From Nemertoderma westbladi (Eukaryota; Xenacoelomorpha; Nemertodermatida; Nemertodermatidae): DNA of 64,000 nt. The stretch covers positions 62,001 to 126,000 of the forward strand of contig JAUCBJ010009063.1 of NCBI GenBank assembly GCA_032718475.1, read 5' to 3'. How positions within the stretch are numbered: the first letter of the stretch is position 1; every line of letters begins with the position of its first letter. A program made the translations under genes and the position numbers. Shown piece by piece: positions 11,188 to 21,417 of this stretch. The notes beneath the pieces were generated by a model. The model was not told the origin of the DNA. It searched no databases and was given only the letters and a program-made list of their open reading frames with translations.

Positions 11188-12401
11188 CGTGGTAAAGGTC
11201 GTGGGACCATGGAGCCCATTTTGGCACTTAGAAGGATAATTGAAGAGTTATCAAGAAAGAAAGACAGGCATCTGGCTGTTATCTTTGTTGACTTCTTCAA
11301 GGCCTTTGATTCAGTCTCTCGCTCACGTATGTTCAGCATACTTTCATTATATGGGATTCCTGATGAAATTATTGCAGCAATCAGATCAGTATACGATGGT
11401 TCGACAACATTTGTGTCTACTGTTGACGGTGACACAGAACCATTTGAAGTGTTATGGGGCGTCCTCCAGGGAGACACACTTGCACCATTCTTGTTCATAA
11501 TTGTGGTTGACTATGTTCTACGCATGTCCTTAGATCATCATAATGATGATGGGGTGATGATAACTCCACCTACTGGCTCCAGAAGTGGAGGAAATCCTGC
11601 CAAGTACCTAACTGATCTAGACTTTGCTGATGACTTAGGAGTACTCTCAGAATCACTAGAGGGAGCCCAAAGGCTCCTCAGCTCATTAGAACATGCTGCT
11701 TCTAGTGTTGGTCTTTTTATTAACTCCAGAAAGACCAAATTTTGACAGTTAACTTTGAAAGTCCTCAGCAAGTCTCTGATCGGATGAGCATAAGCTCAAA
11801 AGATGGTATGCTTGAGCATGTGGATGACTTCTGTTACCTGGGATCATGGATCCGGAAGTCAGGTGAGGACCTTTGAATACGTAAGGGAAAGGCATGGGCA
11901 GCCTTGAATAGACTTTCCAGGATTTGGAAGTCACCGAGAATTAATCGGAAACTTAAGGTCCGGTTATTTAGAGCAGCAGTAGTTCCAGTACTCCGCAGTT
12001 AGAGTCCATGCTGGGCTCTAACTGCTGAGGACACCAAATCTCTGGACGGCACATTCACAAGAATGCTACGCCGGGTTCATTGTGTCAAGTTCAATGCACA
12101 CATCTCCAACCAGACACTATATAACATTGGAGGTGTCTCATTGGTTCCCCCAAGCTTGACACTAGAACAAATTCGCCTCCGCTTTGCAGGACATTGCTTT
12201 CGCCGTGAGGACCAGCCAGTACATAATCCTGTACTTTGGCAGCCTCATGGAGTGAATAAGCATGGTGGACAGCCCATGACTTTCTTGAGACGTATCTTAA
12301 AGGACACTGGCCTTGAAGATGCGGATGATCTAGCAAATGTCATGGGTGATAGGGAGTTGTGGCGGTGCAATTTTGTCGATAAGCTGGCACAGCATTCTTA
12401 A
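11188..12401 (+). pseudogene. RTE-like LINE copy 1, reverse transcriptase and C-terminal domain
   Basis: An open stretch to 11745 holds RT motifs: VIFVDFFKAFDSV with the first catalytic Asp, GVLQGDTLAPFLF, and LDFADDLGVL with the FADD box. After frame breaks near 11745-11880 (stop at 11875-11877, stop at 12001-12003) the C-terminal part resumes. It runs from CYLGSW and LRFAGHCFRREDQ to DTGLEDADDLANVMGDRELW, ending at TAA 12399-12401, a tail typical of RTE-like elements. A second copy of this tail lies at 23430-23706. Confidence 0.8.
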
Positions 12402-12488
12402 AAATGCAACTGCAATGCAGCATGCCGATCCTAGTAGTAGCATTTCACATAATGAAACATTTCAAAAGGTCATTATTTGCTTGTTTCC

Positions 12489-12809
12489 ATGGTTATAGGG
12501 AGGCTACCAATTCATTGAAATGGATTCACTTCTGGAAATTAAGAGTGGGACATGCACAATATATTTATAATTTTTCATGATTTTGATGGATGGGGAACAC
12601 GTCTTAGGCAGCAGTTTAACAAAATCCTGATACTTGCTGTAAAAGGACGTTTTATGAAGTATTCCGAGTAGTTGCCATGGCAACCGGGTTTTGAGAATTA
12701 CCACAATAGAATCTCTGATAGCGATTTAGTGGGGTTAGGTAAGGGTTATAATTCTGTAGGAGTCTTGGAAAATGATGTTTTGCAAATGAACCCCTGTTGC
12801 CATGGAAAT
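12489..12809. promoter_or_regulatory. Cluster of RFX X-box-like motifs, right group
   Basis: Continues the motif cluster on the other side of the LINE insertion: a GTTTCCATGGTTAT variant near 12484-12497, a second perfect GTTGCCATGGCAAC at 12671-12684 and GTTGCCATGGAAAT at 12796-12809. With the left group this makes at least seven related sites in about 950 bp of pre-insertion sequence. Confidence 0.5.
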
Positions 12810-13037
12810 ATGGGACCCTTAATATGCGAATTTTTTGTGGAGCCAGTGATTTTCATATTCACCTCACTTTTGCGCTTCATCATAGCAATTTCATGCTTTT
12901 GTAAAATTGTTTGCATGTTGGCCATTTTTAAAGCATAACAGACTCCACTAATAATTTTAAACAAACAATAAGTATGCTAATTATTAGTCTATAAGGAAGG
13001 AATAAACTCAAAACTTGATTGATGTTGATGATCGATG

Positions 13038-14088
13038 AGGGAGGCCAGATTGTGAGGGGGAGAGGGATTCTGGAGTTGGAGGCTACTCTCATGTTCCACC
13101 CCGACGAACAAAGCCATTGGTGAATCTGAGGCAAGTCACTAGACTAGCCTCAGTAAATACCCTAACATTCGGGTCCCCAATGCGACAAGGTGAGCTGACT
13201 GCCTTGGCAGATAAGCTTTCTCTTAGCGCAGTGGGTGTTCAAGAGCACCGAATGTATACTGGACAGACTGATGAGGTTCTGATTAAGGACATGGGAGGCG
13301 GTTGGCGACTCGCCCTCGCGTCAGCAGATGATAGTGGCAATGGTGGTATTGGTCTATTGATGAATCCAACTGCACATGCTGCATTGGACAAAATAGACCA
13401 AATCTCTAACCGTATCATCCGTTGCCACTTCTCATGTTCTGGAAGACTGGCTAAGAAGTTTCCTAAGGTGGTTCTGATTGTGTGCTACTCTCCAACTAGT
13501 GTTGCCCCTGTAGTAGAGGAGGTGGAAAATTTCTACCACAATCTACAAGTAGCTACTGATGGAGTGGATCAGCATGCAATATTAACATTCCTGGGAGACT
13601 TTAATGCAAGTCTGCATCAATCACCTACATCGCCCTGGGTCTATAGCAATAGTGTCAACCGAAATTCCGTCCATCTTCAGGTTTTTAGCTCTGGAAATGG
13701 ATTGTTTTCGGCTGGAACCCAGTTCAAGAAGCGAACTGGAAAGCTATGGACTCATAGGGGACCCAGTGGTCACAAGTCCCAGATAGACCATATTCTGTTT
13801 CGTAGGAAGTACAGGAGCTCTATACAAGACTGTAATGCATTTACACTTCGACCCTTCTCCAGTGATCACCGCCTTATTGTGGCCAAGGTAAGACTTAGTC
13901 TGCGTGCTAGCAGAACAACGAAATCTGCCTTGCCGCGGCATGATTGGTACTCTCTGTTGCAACAGCCAAGTGTGAGATCCTTCTTCACACTACAGCTGAG
14001 CAACAGGTATGAGGTTCTTGCCTCTGAGGCGGCAGATCACTGTGAGGGCTATACTGCCTTCACAGAAGCAGTATGTAGCTGAGGAAAC
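13038..14088 (+). mobile_element. RTE-like LINE, copy 2, endonuclease fragment truncated at both ends
   Basis: Begins at a sequence matching copy 1 from 10425. Its frame is open from about 13117 to 14082 (about 321 codons). The endonuclease keeps its motifs: VGVQEHRM, CYSPTSVAPVVEEVENFY, a proper GDFNASL, QIDHILF and SSDHRLIV. It stops after VCS at 14080-14082, before the reverse transcriptase, and has only one copy of the GGYSHVPPRP-type unit. A different relic starts immediately after it. Nearly identical over the shared part to copy 1, so both are fairly young. Confidence 0.85.
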
Positions 14089-14089
14089 T

Positions 14090-15700
14090 CGAAAATTTTT
14101 ATTAAGTGTAAACTTTAACTTAGAAAACAAATTCTTTGATGCTGAGCAGCTTAGAGACTCTTGGTAGAAAATGCCACCTGTTCTCAAAATATTCTTAAAT
14201 AAATTGTTTGATCAGCCCAATTCGTTAGGCAATGAACACCTCACACCAGAACCCAACAATCATAATGACGAAGAGGATGAAGACATTGATGATGATGATG
14301 ATAATGTGGATTGAACACTAGAATGCATTCGAAATTTCAAATACTATAATACAATGTCCATAGAGGTTCCAAGAAAACACCTTTGCATGTAATGACTGCG
14401 AATGAAATATATGACAGGAGTAAATGTCGGAATCTAATTACTGCATTGAACCCTATTGAGACGAGCATCAATTACAAGTCCTATAAATCGAAACATAAGA
14501 ATCTTTCTAAATACACAGTTGCAACATGTACTGGATTTAATACTCCTTTGCCTAGTCACTTTGTGTCAGACTCCTTTACAATGAAAGCATTAGATAATTT
14601 TGATCACCCTGATGAATCATCCCAAGGACCCACGGTGATCACGATACAGTTCAGGTTCTATTTCAAGTGCGACCTGTTAGGTTGCCTTCTAAGCAGAACA
14701 TATCTGTTGTTGACCTTAATAACATAAATATACCTGAGAAGTTATGCCTTGCCAAAAGATAACGCCATTGTTTTCCACTGTTGAAAAGTCAAGCATTCCT
14801 AATGACTTCAATGTGGAGCCTAACTAAAAGTTATACAGGCATGTAGAGATGTTGAATTTGTTCTGAATCTGGTTAAATGTGGTCTGAATCCGAAGAGTCG
14901 AGAGCATTGGTAATTTGGTTCCCCCAAGTGCAGGTTGTAGGTCACTAATTATTGTTACCTCTAAAACGCCAATTCCAATACAAATGGATCGTTTCTGGTG
15001 TAGCTCAACAAGTGAAATCAACAAGGTGCTCAACAAGGAAATGCTTCAAACTTGTGCCAGGGAGTTCTTTGCAATGAAGGCAAAAAGTAGCATTGGGTAT
15101 GTTGTCGTTTTATCTGGCAGGGTAAGGGGTAGTAATGTGAAGGAAGAAGCAACTAAGATATACAACTATACTGAGACCAACATTGAACATTTGAGATCCG
15201 ATCTAGAAGAAGCCGATATGAGAGTAATACGACACATACAACATTCAATATACAACGACCAGCGACGTGTCGTAGTTTTGTCAAATGCTACTGATGTTGT
15301 TGTTATATTATTATACTTTATGCACTATTTCTTCAAACTTGAAATTTTAGAGTTATGGGTTAGAGTTGGTGTCAAAAATAAAAAAAATATTTGAGTCTAC
15401 ATGAAATAGCGCTAAAGCTTGGATCATTAACATGTAATGTGATATGTGATAATGTAGGCTCACATACTTACTGGGTGTGACGTAACAAGCAAGGTTGGTA
15501 CGAAAGCTGCTGCTTTAAAAGCAAACCTGGAAGTATTCCTGTTAAATTTTGGTGAAGATCAGAATGTGTTGAAATTAATGTTTCCACAGGCTGAGGCATA
15601 TCTTGTGAAAGTGGTCCACTTTAAATCAACATGTAGTACATTCGACGACCTACAATACTCGTTATTCACCAACAACCCGAGCAAAAGTTTACTGAGATAA
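14090..15700 (+). pseudogene. Relic of a PIN-like mobile-element ORF
   Basis: Three frames carry, in order, a DSW-KMPPVL segment (14155-14185), an acidic run (14265-14310), LITALNPIETSINYKSY (14428-14480) and PLPSHFVSDSFTMKALDNFDH (14550-14610). Then come LEEADMRVIRHIQ (15208-15246), RVVVLSNATDVVVILLY (15263-15315), ELWV (15350) and TGCDVTSKVGTKAA (15470-15510). This pattern belongs to a large uncharacterised family common in cnidarian, crustacean and other invertebrate genomes, whose acidic residues (EAD, TD, GCD) suggest a PIN/FEN-like nuclease fold. At least three frame breaks make this copy inactive. The family assignment is from memory of the motif order. Confidence 0.6.
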
Positions 15701-16243
15701 GATATTATATTAAAGGGGAGACATCTCCACCTAAGTTAAAACAGCGCAAATACACTATAAAAGTCAGTACACATATAGATACATTAAAACGAAAGCACTG
15801 AATTTACAAAATAAAGACCACTGACGAAGCGACTAATGTTTTATCTTTAAGTAATTAATTAAATAAAATGGAAAATATCTAAATAAAAGTAATATAAAAT
15901 GACAATAAAACAAACACAATCATAATCAAAATACGGACACTTTTATAATGGACACTTGAATTATAAATTTCTATGAAACTTGCAGTACTACATTGCAGTA
16001 CATGCAGTATCACATTCACGAATTCTGCGTTTAAATAAATCGGTGCTGGACGAATTAACCACATGACTCGGTAGTCCATTCCAAATATTGACTACACAAT
16101 TAAAAAATATATTACTGATTCTATAAGTTTTAAATTTCTGACTTCTAATTTTTAAAGTTGTTTTTTTTTTTTTTGCTATAAGGTGTTTCAGTATCTAATT
16201 TACATCAATAAAAAAGGCGCCGGGTGAAGTACCACTGTACTGC

Positions 16244-16747
16244 TTATAATTTATCAGTCAAACCATAAAACGGGTTGGCTTTAAGGAATGGATTCCAGAC
16301 AGTACTACTGTATTCTAGAATTGGTCGTGTATACGATTTGTAGGCAGTTAACAGCGACACCTTAGCGGACGTGATAAAATATCTAAATATACGGTTTATA
16401 GATTTATATGCAGATGAAGTTATATTCATAATATGCTCAGAAAATATAAGATTTTTATCAATGATTACTCCCAAGTCAGAGAACGAGGACACATTTTCGA
16501 GTTGCAAGCCATTAATATAGAAACAGGCTTCCTCGTGAGCATTTCCTACTGTTAAAACTTTACATTTATGGTTGGCAACTGATAATTGCCAATCATCCGA
16601 CCAATTACTTAAGCTATCTAAGTCACTCTGCAACTTGTGTCTTTCTGTCGCTGTGTCAAAGGAAGAAAATAACTTTGCATCATCAGCAAATAAACGTGTG
16701 TTAACACCAGAATCAAAATTATTGGGCAACTCGTTAATATATAGCAT
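16244..16747 (-). pseudogene. LINE reverse transcriptase fragment with FADD box
   Basis: The longest open piece of the LINE above: 167 codons covering MLYINELPNNF, RLFADDAKLF (catalytic pair), LNWSDDW-type linker and DLGVIIDKNLIFSEHI, the region C-terminal to the palm. The upstream SGVPHG motif lies in the same direction at about 16770. It ends prematurely at GLTDKL; recognisable C-terminal sequence continues in another frame to about 15970. Confidence 0.75.
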
Positions 16748-17414
16748 GAATAATAATGGTCCTGCACAGGAACCATGTGGTACACCTGATATAATTCTAG
16801 AATAACTTGAATAATTCGACCCTATCTTAACACGTTGAGTTCTACCTATTAAAAAGTTATTAAACCATGTAAATAAGTTACCCGTAATACCGAAGCTTTA
16901 AGTTTGCATAATAATTTACTAGTAACCACTGTATCGAATGCTTTTGCATAGTCTGTATCGCACAATCGCTAAACTATTAAGTTAGGACCAGTTAAATGTG
17001 CAATCCAAAAGCTGAGATTCGGTACATCAACCTTGTACAAACCCAAACTGGTCATCACTAATTAAACTATTACGCTTTAAATAATACGATATATCTTCTA
17101 CAAGTATGCATTCCATAAGACGAGATAAGAACAATTCAGTGAAACACGTTCGTGGGGCCTTCGCGCAGCACGAGGCCCAGTTATGAGATACAAATTAAAA
17201 TTGTGCGACTGTATCACAAAATCAGGTTATGAGAGATTCACCCACACCACCAATTAATCAAAGAAAGGGGGACAGTACGTGTTCACCCCTTTTCATCTAC
17301 ACCCCCCCCCCCCCTCCCCCCACCCACCAATACATAACCGCGACATCTACCACCCACGGAAGGGTAGCACGAATTTATTTCCAAACGCACGTTCAATATG
17401 CAAAGCCAGGTGGT

Positions 17415-17873
17415 TTATAGGAATATAATCAATGCAGTACTCGTCTTCATTATAAGCCTCTTTGCGTTCGACCTGTTTTGTATTAAAATATATTTATTAA
17501 ACGCAGGCTGACGCTCTTTATAATAATAATACCTAGGGATGCCAGCTTCCAGACTTTCAATCTTTACTGCCGCGCAAACCCCGCAGAGGAAGTTTTGGTT
17601 TGAGAGATCAAGCCCATCGTCAATTGGTGTTTCAATTTCGGTCCAGGAACTCTGACAATGGGAGCATTCAATCTTAGCTGTGGTCCATTCCCGTGGTTTC
17701 GGCTTCCTTTTCTTCGTCCCAATGACAGATTCTTCTGAAGACGTTCGATTCGCTTTCAGTTTATTGTTGGCGTTTGTGTTTTGAAGTTGTATTCGAGTGG
17801 ACAGTCGCGCCGGTTTCGAGGTAACCATACCGACCTGTGATAAGCGTTGGTTTTGTTGAGTGCCGGTATTCAT
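17415..17873 (-). CDS. Unrecognised 152-residue ORF with a Cys-rich C-terminal half
   Basis: An open frame from ATG 17873 to TAG 17415. The N-terminal half is polar and basic (TKKRKPKPREWTTAK). Then CSHCQSSW at about residue 90 and FLCGVCAAV at about residue 115 give a CX2C...CX2C arrangement like part of a PHD finger or zinc ribbon; the middle His is not evident. PHD-like fingers occur at the N terminus of ORF1 in some LINEs, so it could be a LINE ORF1 fragment nested in element A. It lies inside the interior that copy 2 lacks. It may also be non-coding. Confidence 0.35.
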   Translation of the reverse strand: MNTGTQQNQRLSQVGMVTSKPARLSTRIQLQNTNANNKLKANRTSSEESVIGTKKRKPKPREWTTAKIECSHCQSSWTEIETPIDDGLDLSNQNFLCGVCAAVKIESLEAGIPRYYYYKERQPAFNKYILIQNRSNAKRLIMKTSTALIIFL

Positions 17874-18069
17874 CTTCTCTCACCTCTTCAATGTCAGATG
17901 TTGCAAATACTGATAACACAAATAACGGTATATATTTCAATACTTGTCAATAGTAATATATATAATTTAGATAACTATTTTATATCTGTACTGTTGAGCA
18001 AACTCTACATAAATTCCAACCTGTGTATCGCCGGTAGTGTTGTTGCTGTGCAAGTGCTGAAGTGCTAGT

Positions 18070-18420
18070 TGCCACCGGTCAGCCGGTACCGGTAGTAGGG
18101 TGGTACCTACGGTGCGCACTACAACGGCAGTACAGCAATACGGTGTACTGTGCCAATGACTGAATGATTAGCGGTAACTATCTAAACTATTATATTATTA
18201 TTACCGGTGCCGGTACTGGGCTAATTAGGCCTAAACTATAATCACCGCAAGGGTTGCCGGGGCCATGTTTAATTAGATTACATGATATGGCATGTCTGCA
18301 GTGTATGGTACCGGCTGACCAGTATTGCAGTATTGACTGATTGCAGGATTCTCGATTCAGGGATTGAGTACAGCCTGACAGTACCGGTACACATGGTACA
18401 TGCAGATTGACAGACAGCCC
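18070..18420. repeat. Stretch rich in ACCGGT/GGTACC palindromes
   Basis: Within element A, the motifs ACCGGT, GCCGGTACCGG and GTACCGGTAC recur many times. No gene is visible. Similar ACCGGT-rich patches occur near 26730 and 28480. Confidence 0.4.
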
Positions 18421-19124
18421 CAATGTATTGCAAAATTTGTCAGAAACCCAGCTGATTTATCCTACAGTAATAATAATTTAATGCATTTTAAATTTGGATA
18501 AATAAATTTATTATAACTGCAATAACAGTTACACTGATGCTGCACGAAGGCCCCACGCAAATTCTACTTGGAAAATTTTCAAACTTTTGGCAAACAACAT
18601 GTGTACCAAGTTTGGATAGATTTCATCAAGGATTGGCCGAGTTATTAACGTTTAAAATAAAATACTGAAAAAAAACGCGACAGAACGACAGAACGACAGA
18701 CGACAGGTTGATTAATGGTACCCCTACGCTAAGGCTCACTCACTTCGTGGCTCGCCCCACAGGGTGATAATTGGAAGACAACGAAGCATCCCCATTTTTA
18801 TAGATGGGAGTGATATCAGCTGTCTTCCAAATACGTGGCACTTCGCCAGTGGTCAACGATTTATTTAAAATTAAATACAAAGGTACACATAGTTCAAATC
18901 TTTAAAATCGAAGTCGGCATATCTACTATAAGAGCTGTGTTTCTATGGCAATTTTATCTATTGCTATGTTTAAGACCCCCTAAAAAACAAGCGCAACCAT
19001 TTGGTGAAGTCTACCCAAATTGTTTTAAATGTCCCAAGTCTGCACTAAACATCTATGTAGGGTAGCTCAGTCATATATAAAATGTATACGGGGACATAGG
19101 CTGGAGCCTGTACTAACTGTAATA

Positions 19125-19300
19125 TTGCTCGTTGTTGTTCAATGTTGCTCATTGTTGCTTGTTGTCGCACATTGGTGCTCGTTGTTGCTCATTGTTATAC
19201 TTTTTTTATTGCTCGTTGTTGCTCATTGTTGCTCATTGTTATAATTTATTATTGCTCGTTGTTGCTTATTATTGCTCATTGTTGCTCATTGTGCATTTTA
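19125..19300. repeat. Minisatellite of GTTGCTCATT-like units
   Basis: About fifteen imperfect copies of a 9-10 bp unit GTTGCTCATT, with GTTGCTCGTT variants, interrupted by two AT-rich spacers. Three overlapping frames stay open only because the repeat lacks stops; I do not take them as genes. Confidence 0.8.
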
Positions 19301-19326
19301 GCACCTACCCGCAGTAGAGTCATATA

Positions 19327-19700
19327 TATATTTTTTGATCGCATCACCCACAGGTATTTTGATGCACATGACCCACTATTTGCTATGGGCTCACCTGCTA
19401 GGACATGCCCAGCACCTCGTAGTAACAGGTCACAGTGAAGTGCAGTCAGAAGGGAAATAAGAGCACTCTAATCCTGACTAGCTGCAAGCTGCAGCCATTG
19501 GTAGATTACCATCTGCCTGGCCCGGCCATATACCCCTGCAGCCGAATATATGGGATATATGGGACTTATCTCAGAACCAAGCGGGGTTATGCTCTTAGTA
19601 AGAGGGGCTGTGCAACCATAGCATACCTTTATGGTGCTTGGAAGTGGCAGGTTTTCTGGATCAATGATCCAGACGATATGATATGACCTGATGTTGAAAA
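19327..19700 (-). mobile_element. RTE-like LINE leader, reversed fragment
   Basis: The reverse complement matches the leader of the RTE-like LINE copy 1 (about 9745-10080) through shared blocks such as CCAGGCAGATGG and TCATTGATC. It is more diverged than copies 1-3 are from one another. No coding part follows. Confidence 0.7.
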
Positions 19701-19747
19701 CGTAGAGATCTATAAAACTACCACTTTGTTATAAAATATGAATTATT

Positions 19748-20112
19748 TTATTATAACTTTATGTTGGGCACAGCTTTTGCAATGACGTCCAGGTGGGATC
19801 GAACTGGTGACCTCCGGTAGGAAGTCTGACACTCTAACCATTCAGCTAGTGGTTCAGGTAAAAGATAGACCTGGAAATACTATCTGATACCTTGTATGTC
19901 CTCAATTTACCCCCTCATGGCCTCCCATCTTTCTATACCATCATATGCTGCCACTTTTCTCAATCCTACCGCACTTGGCCGTCTTTAACCACTCGCTACA
20001 ATGAAAGGGTAGACACCCATTGAGAAATCATACCGGAGGTCACCAGTTCGATCCCACATGGACGTCATTGCCGACATTGCAAAAGCTGTGCCCAACACAA
20101 AGTTATAATAGT
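19748..20112. mobile_element. Short foldback element with tRNA-like arms
   Basis: Arms of about 80 bp (19748-19830 and 20029-20109) are inverted copies containing TTGGGCACAGCTTTTGCAAT. In the left arm, minus strand, an A-box-like TAGCTGAATGGTTAGAGTG and a B-box-like AGTTCGATCCC lie at tRNA spacing; the right arm, plus strand, keeps the B box. The element looks like a tRNA-derived SINE head turned into terminal inverted repeats. Confidence 0.55.
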
Positions 20113-20401
20113 ATGAAACCACTCATTCACCCATAACACCATCAATAAATAATTTTATAGTATTGTAATTCCTTTAATAGAATAAGATCGGTGTTAATCC
20201 TGTAAAGTGGATGAATTGATACATTTATAGTGTAATTCTGTATGATAATGATGTAAATTATACTTATAGTTTTTACTTATAAATTTTTTATACCATTATT
20301 CATATTTTCCAGAGAATAACCACTAAGGCGAAATGTATTAGGTTTTCGATATTTAAAATAATTTATAAATTATTTTGCTGTGGTTAATATATTATAATAT
20401 A

Positions 20402-21327
20402 TACACCATGTCCCGTAATATAGTGTCATTTTCTGATAACACGCCCCCCCCCCCCCCCCCCCCCCCCCTCCCCAGATTTTTCTACAAAATCTTTATCATA
20501 ATGCTTGAAATTTGAAACATAACTAGTTCCACTCACCGTCGATGACCCCATGAAGCCGGAATTTTCGATTTTGCCCTCAAATTTTTTTATAAGCGTTTTA
20601 AAAAAGTGTCTTTTGTGAAATCGCACACTCCGTATCATGGACATTCTTCACAATAGTCGTAATTTTTTCATAATCATTAAACAGCTTGCCTTGCAAGGAT
20701 TCGAAATATGTAACAATATCTGAATTTCGTTGAGAAACGGCTGAGATATAGGCGTTCAAAGATTGCAAGAATTATTATTCGCTAGATGCCATTTATTCTA
20801 CTATTTAATAAATACAAAATGTTCTGGGACATTTTGTTTAAGTCTGAATAGCTAAGCAATAGATATATTGGATAGGAATACCGCTGTTGCCAACCAACTT
20901 ATAAAATAAATAACACATTCTAGAATTTTGTGTATTTATTTAATAGAATAAATGGCCTGCTGCGAACGATAATTCTTGCAATATTTGAACGCCTATATCT
21001 CAGCTGTTTCTCAACGAAATTCAAATATTGTTACATATTTGGAATCCTTGCAACGCGAGCTTTTTAATGATATGTAAAAGTTACGACAAATGCGAAGAAT
21101 GTCCACGATACTGAGGGTGCGATTTCGCAAAAGGCACTTTTTTAAAACGCTTATAAACAAAAGTTAAAGGCAAAATCGAAAATTCCGGCTTCATGGGGTC
21201 ATCGACGGTGAGTGGAACTAGTTGTGTTTCAAATTTCAAGCAATATGATAAAGATTTGTAGAAAAATCTGGGGGGGGGGGGGTTCCGTGTCATCAGAAAA
21301 TGACACTATATTACGGGACATGGTGTA
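20402..21327. mobile_element. Foldback/MITE element, about 926 bp
   Basis: Long inverted arms (about 20402-20820 and 20930-21327) start with TACACCATGTCCCGTAATAT and read the same inward, with point differences and a long C run (20443-20468) against a G run (21271-21282). The centre is about 110 bp. TA/TATA sequences flank both ends, suggesting a TA-type target duplication as in mariner-like elements. No transposase; mobility would need one supplied in trans. Confidence 0.75.
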
Positions 21328-21417
21328 TAATATATAATTCTCCATTTCAATGTTTTCTCATTATACAATAGGAAACTCTGAGGTTTCAGATCCCACATCG
21401 TTATATACAATTATACA

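Larger units (their letters stand above)
9744..12439 (+). mobile_element. RTE-like LINE, copy 1, with target duplications and an internal deletion
   Basis: The element is bounded by the 11-bp direct repeat GCATTTCACAT at 9733-9743 and 12440-12450, a clear target-site duplication. It has a roughly 490-bp leader, an endonuclease part from ATG 10234, a reverse transcriptase part and a 3' end CTAGTAGTAG of short tandem type, as is usual for RTE elements. Compared with copy 2, the endonuclease-RT join at 11187/11188 skips the end of the endonuclease (Asp-rich SDH region) and the start of RT. The insertion split a stretch carrying X-box-like motifs. Confidence 0.85.
17147..18758 (+). mobile_element. 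DNA element family A, copy 1, 3-bp target duplication, nested in LINE
   Basis: Bounded by ACA at 17144-17146 and 18759-18761. Removing the element plus one ACA restores a continuous LINE reading frame through the RP-S-L region of the RT, which defines both borders. The ends CGTTCGTGGGG and GGCTCGCCCC share an inverted GGGG-type core. Outer 250 bp at the left and 215 bp at the right match copy 2 (21418-22402). Interior differs and is about 630 bp longer, with a minus-strand ORF at 17415-17873. The superfamily is unknown; 3-bp duplications occur in Harbinger- and CACTA-like elements. Confidence 0.7.
15960..18910 (-). mobile_element. LINE remains (CR1/Jockey-like), split by a DNA element
   Basis: On the minus strand the RT starts at about 18905 with GEVPRIWKTADITPIYKNGD. 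It is interrupted at 18758 by a repeat element and resumes at 17143 with RLMECILVEDISYYLKRNSL, DDQFGFVQG, YAKAFDTVV and SGVPHGSCAGPLLF. The FADD catalytic box lies at 16679-16690, in an open stretch 16244-16747. A C-terminal WNGLPSHVVNSSSTDLFKRR tail reaches about 15970. A 16-base T run (A on the coding strand) near 16155 and several frame breaks show decay. The host of the nested DNA element is therefore an old dead LINE. Confidence 0.75.

Noticed and set aside
19125-19440. Three overlapping frames rich in Cys, Leu and His
   Set aside because: Products of a stop-poor GTTGCTCATT minisatellite.
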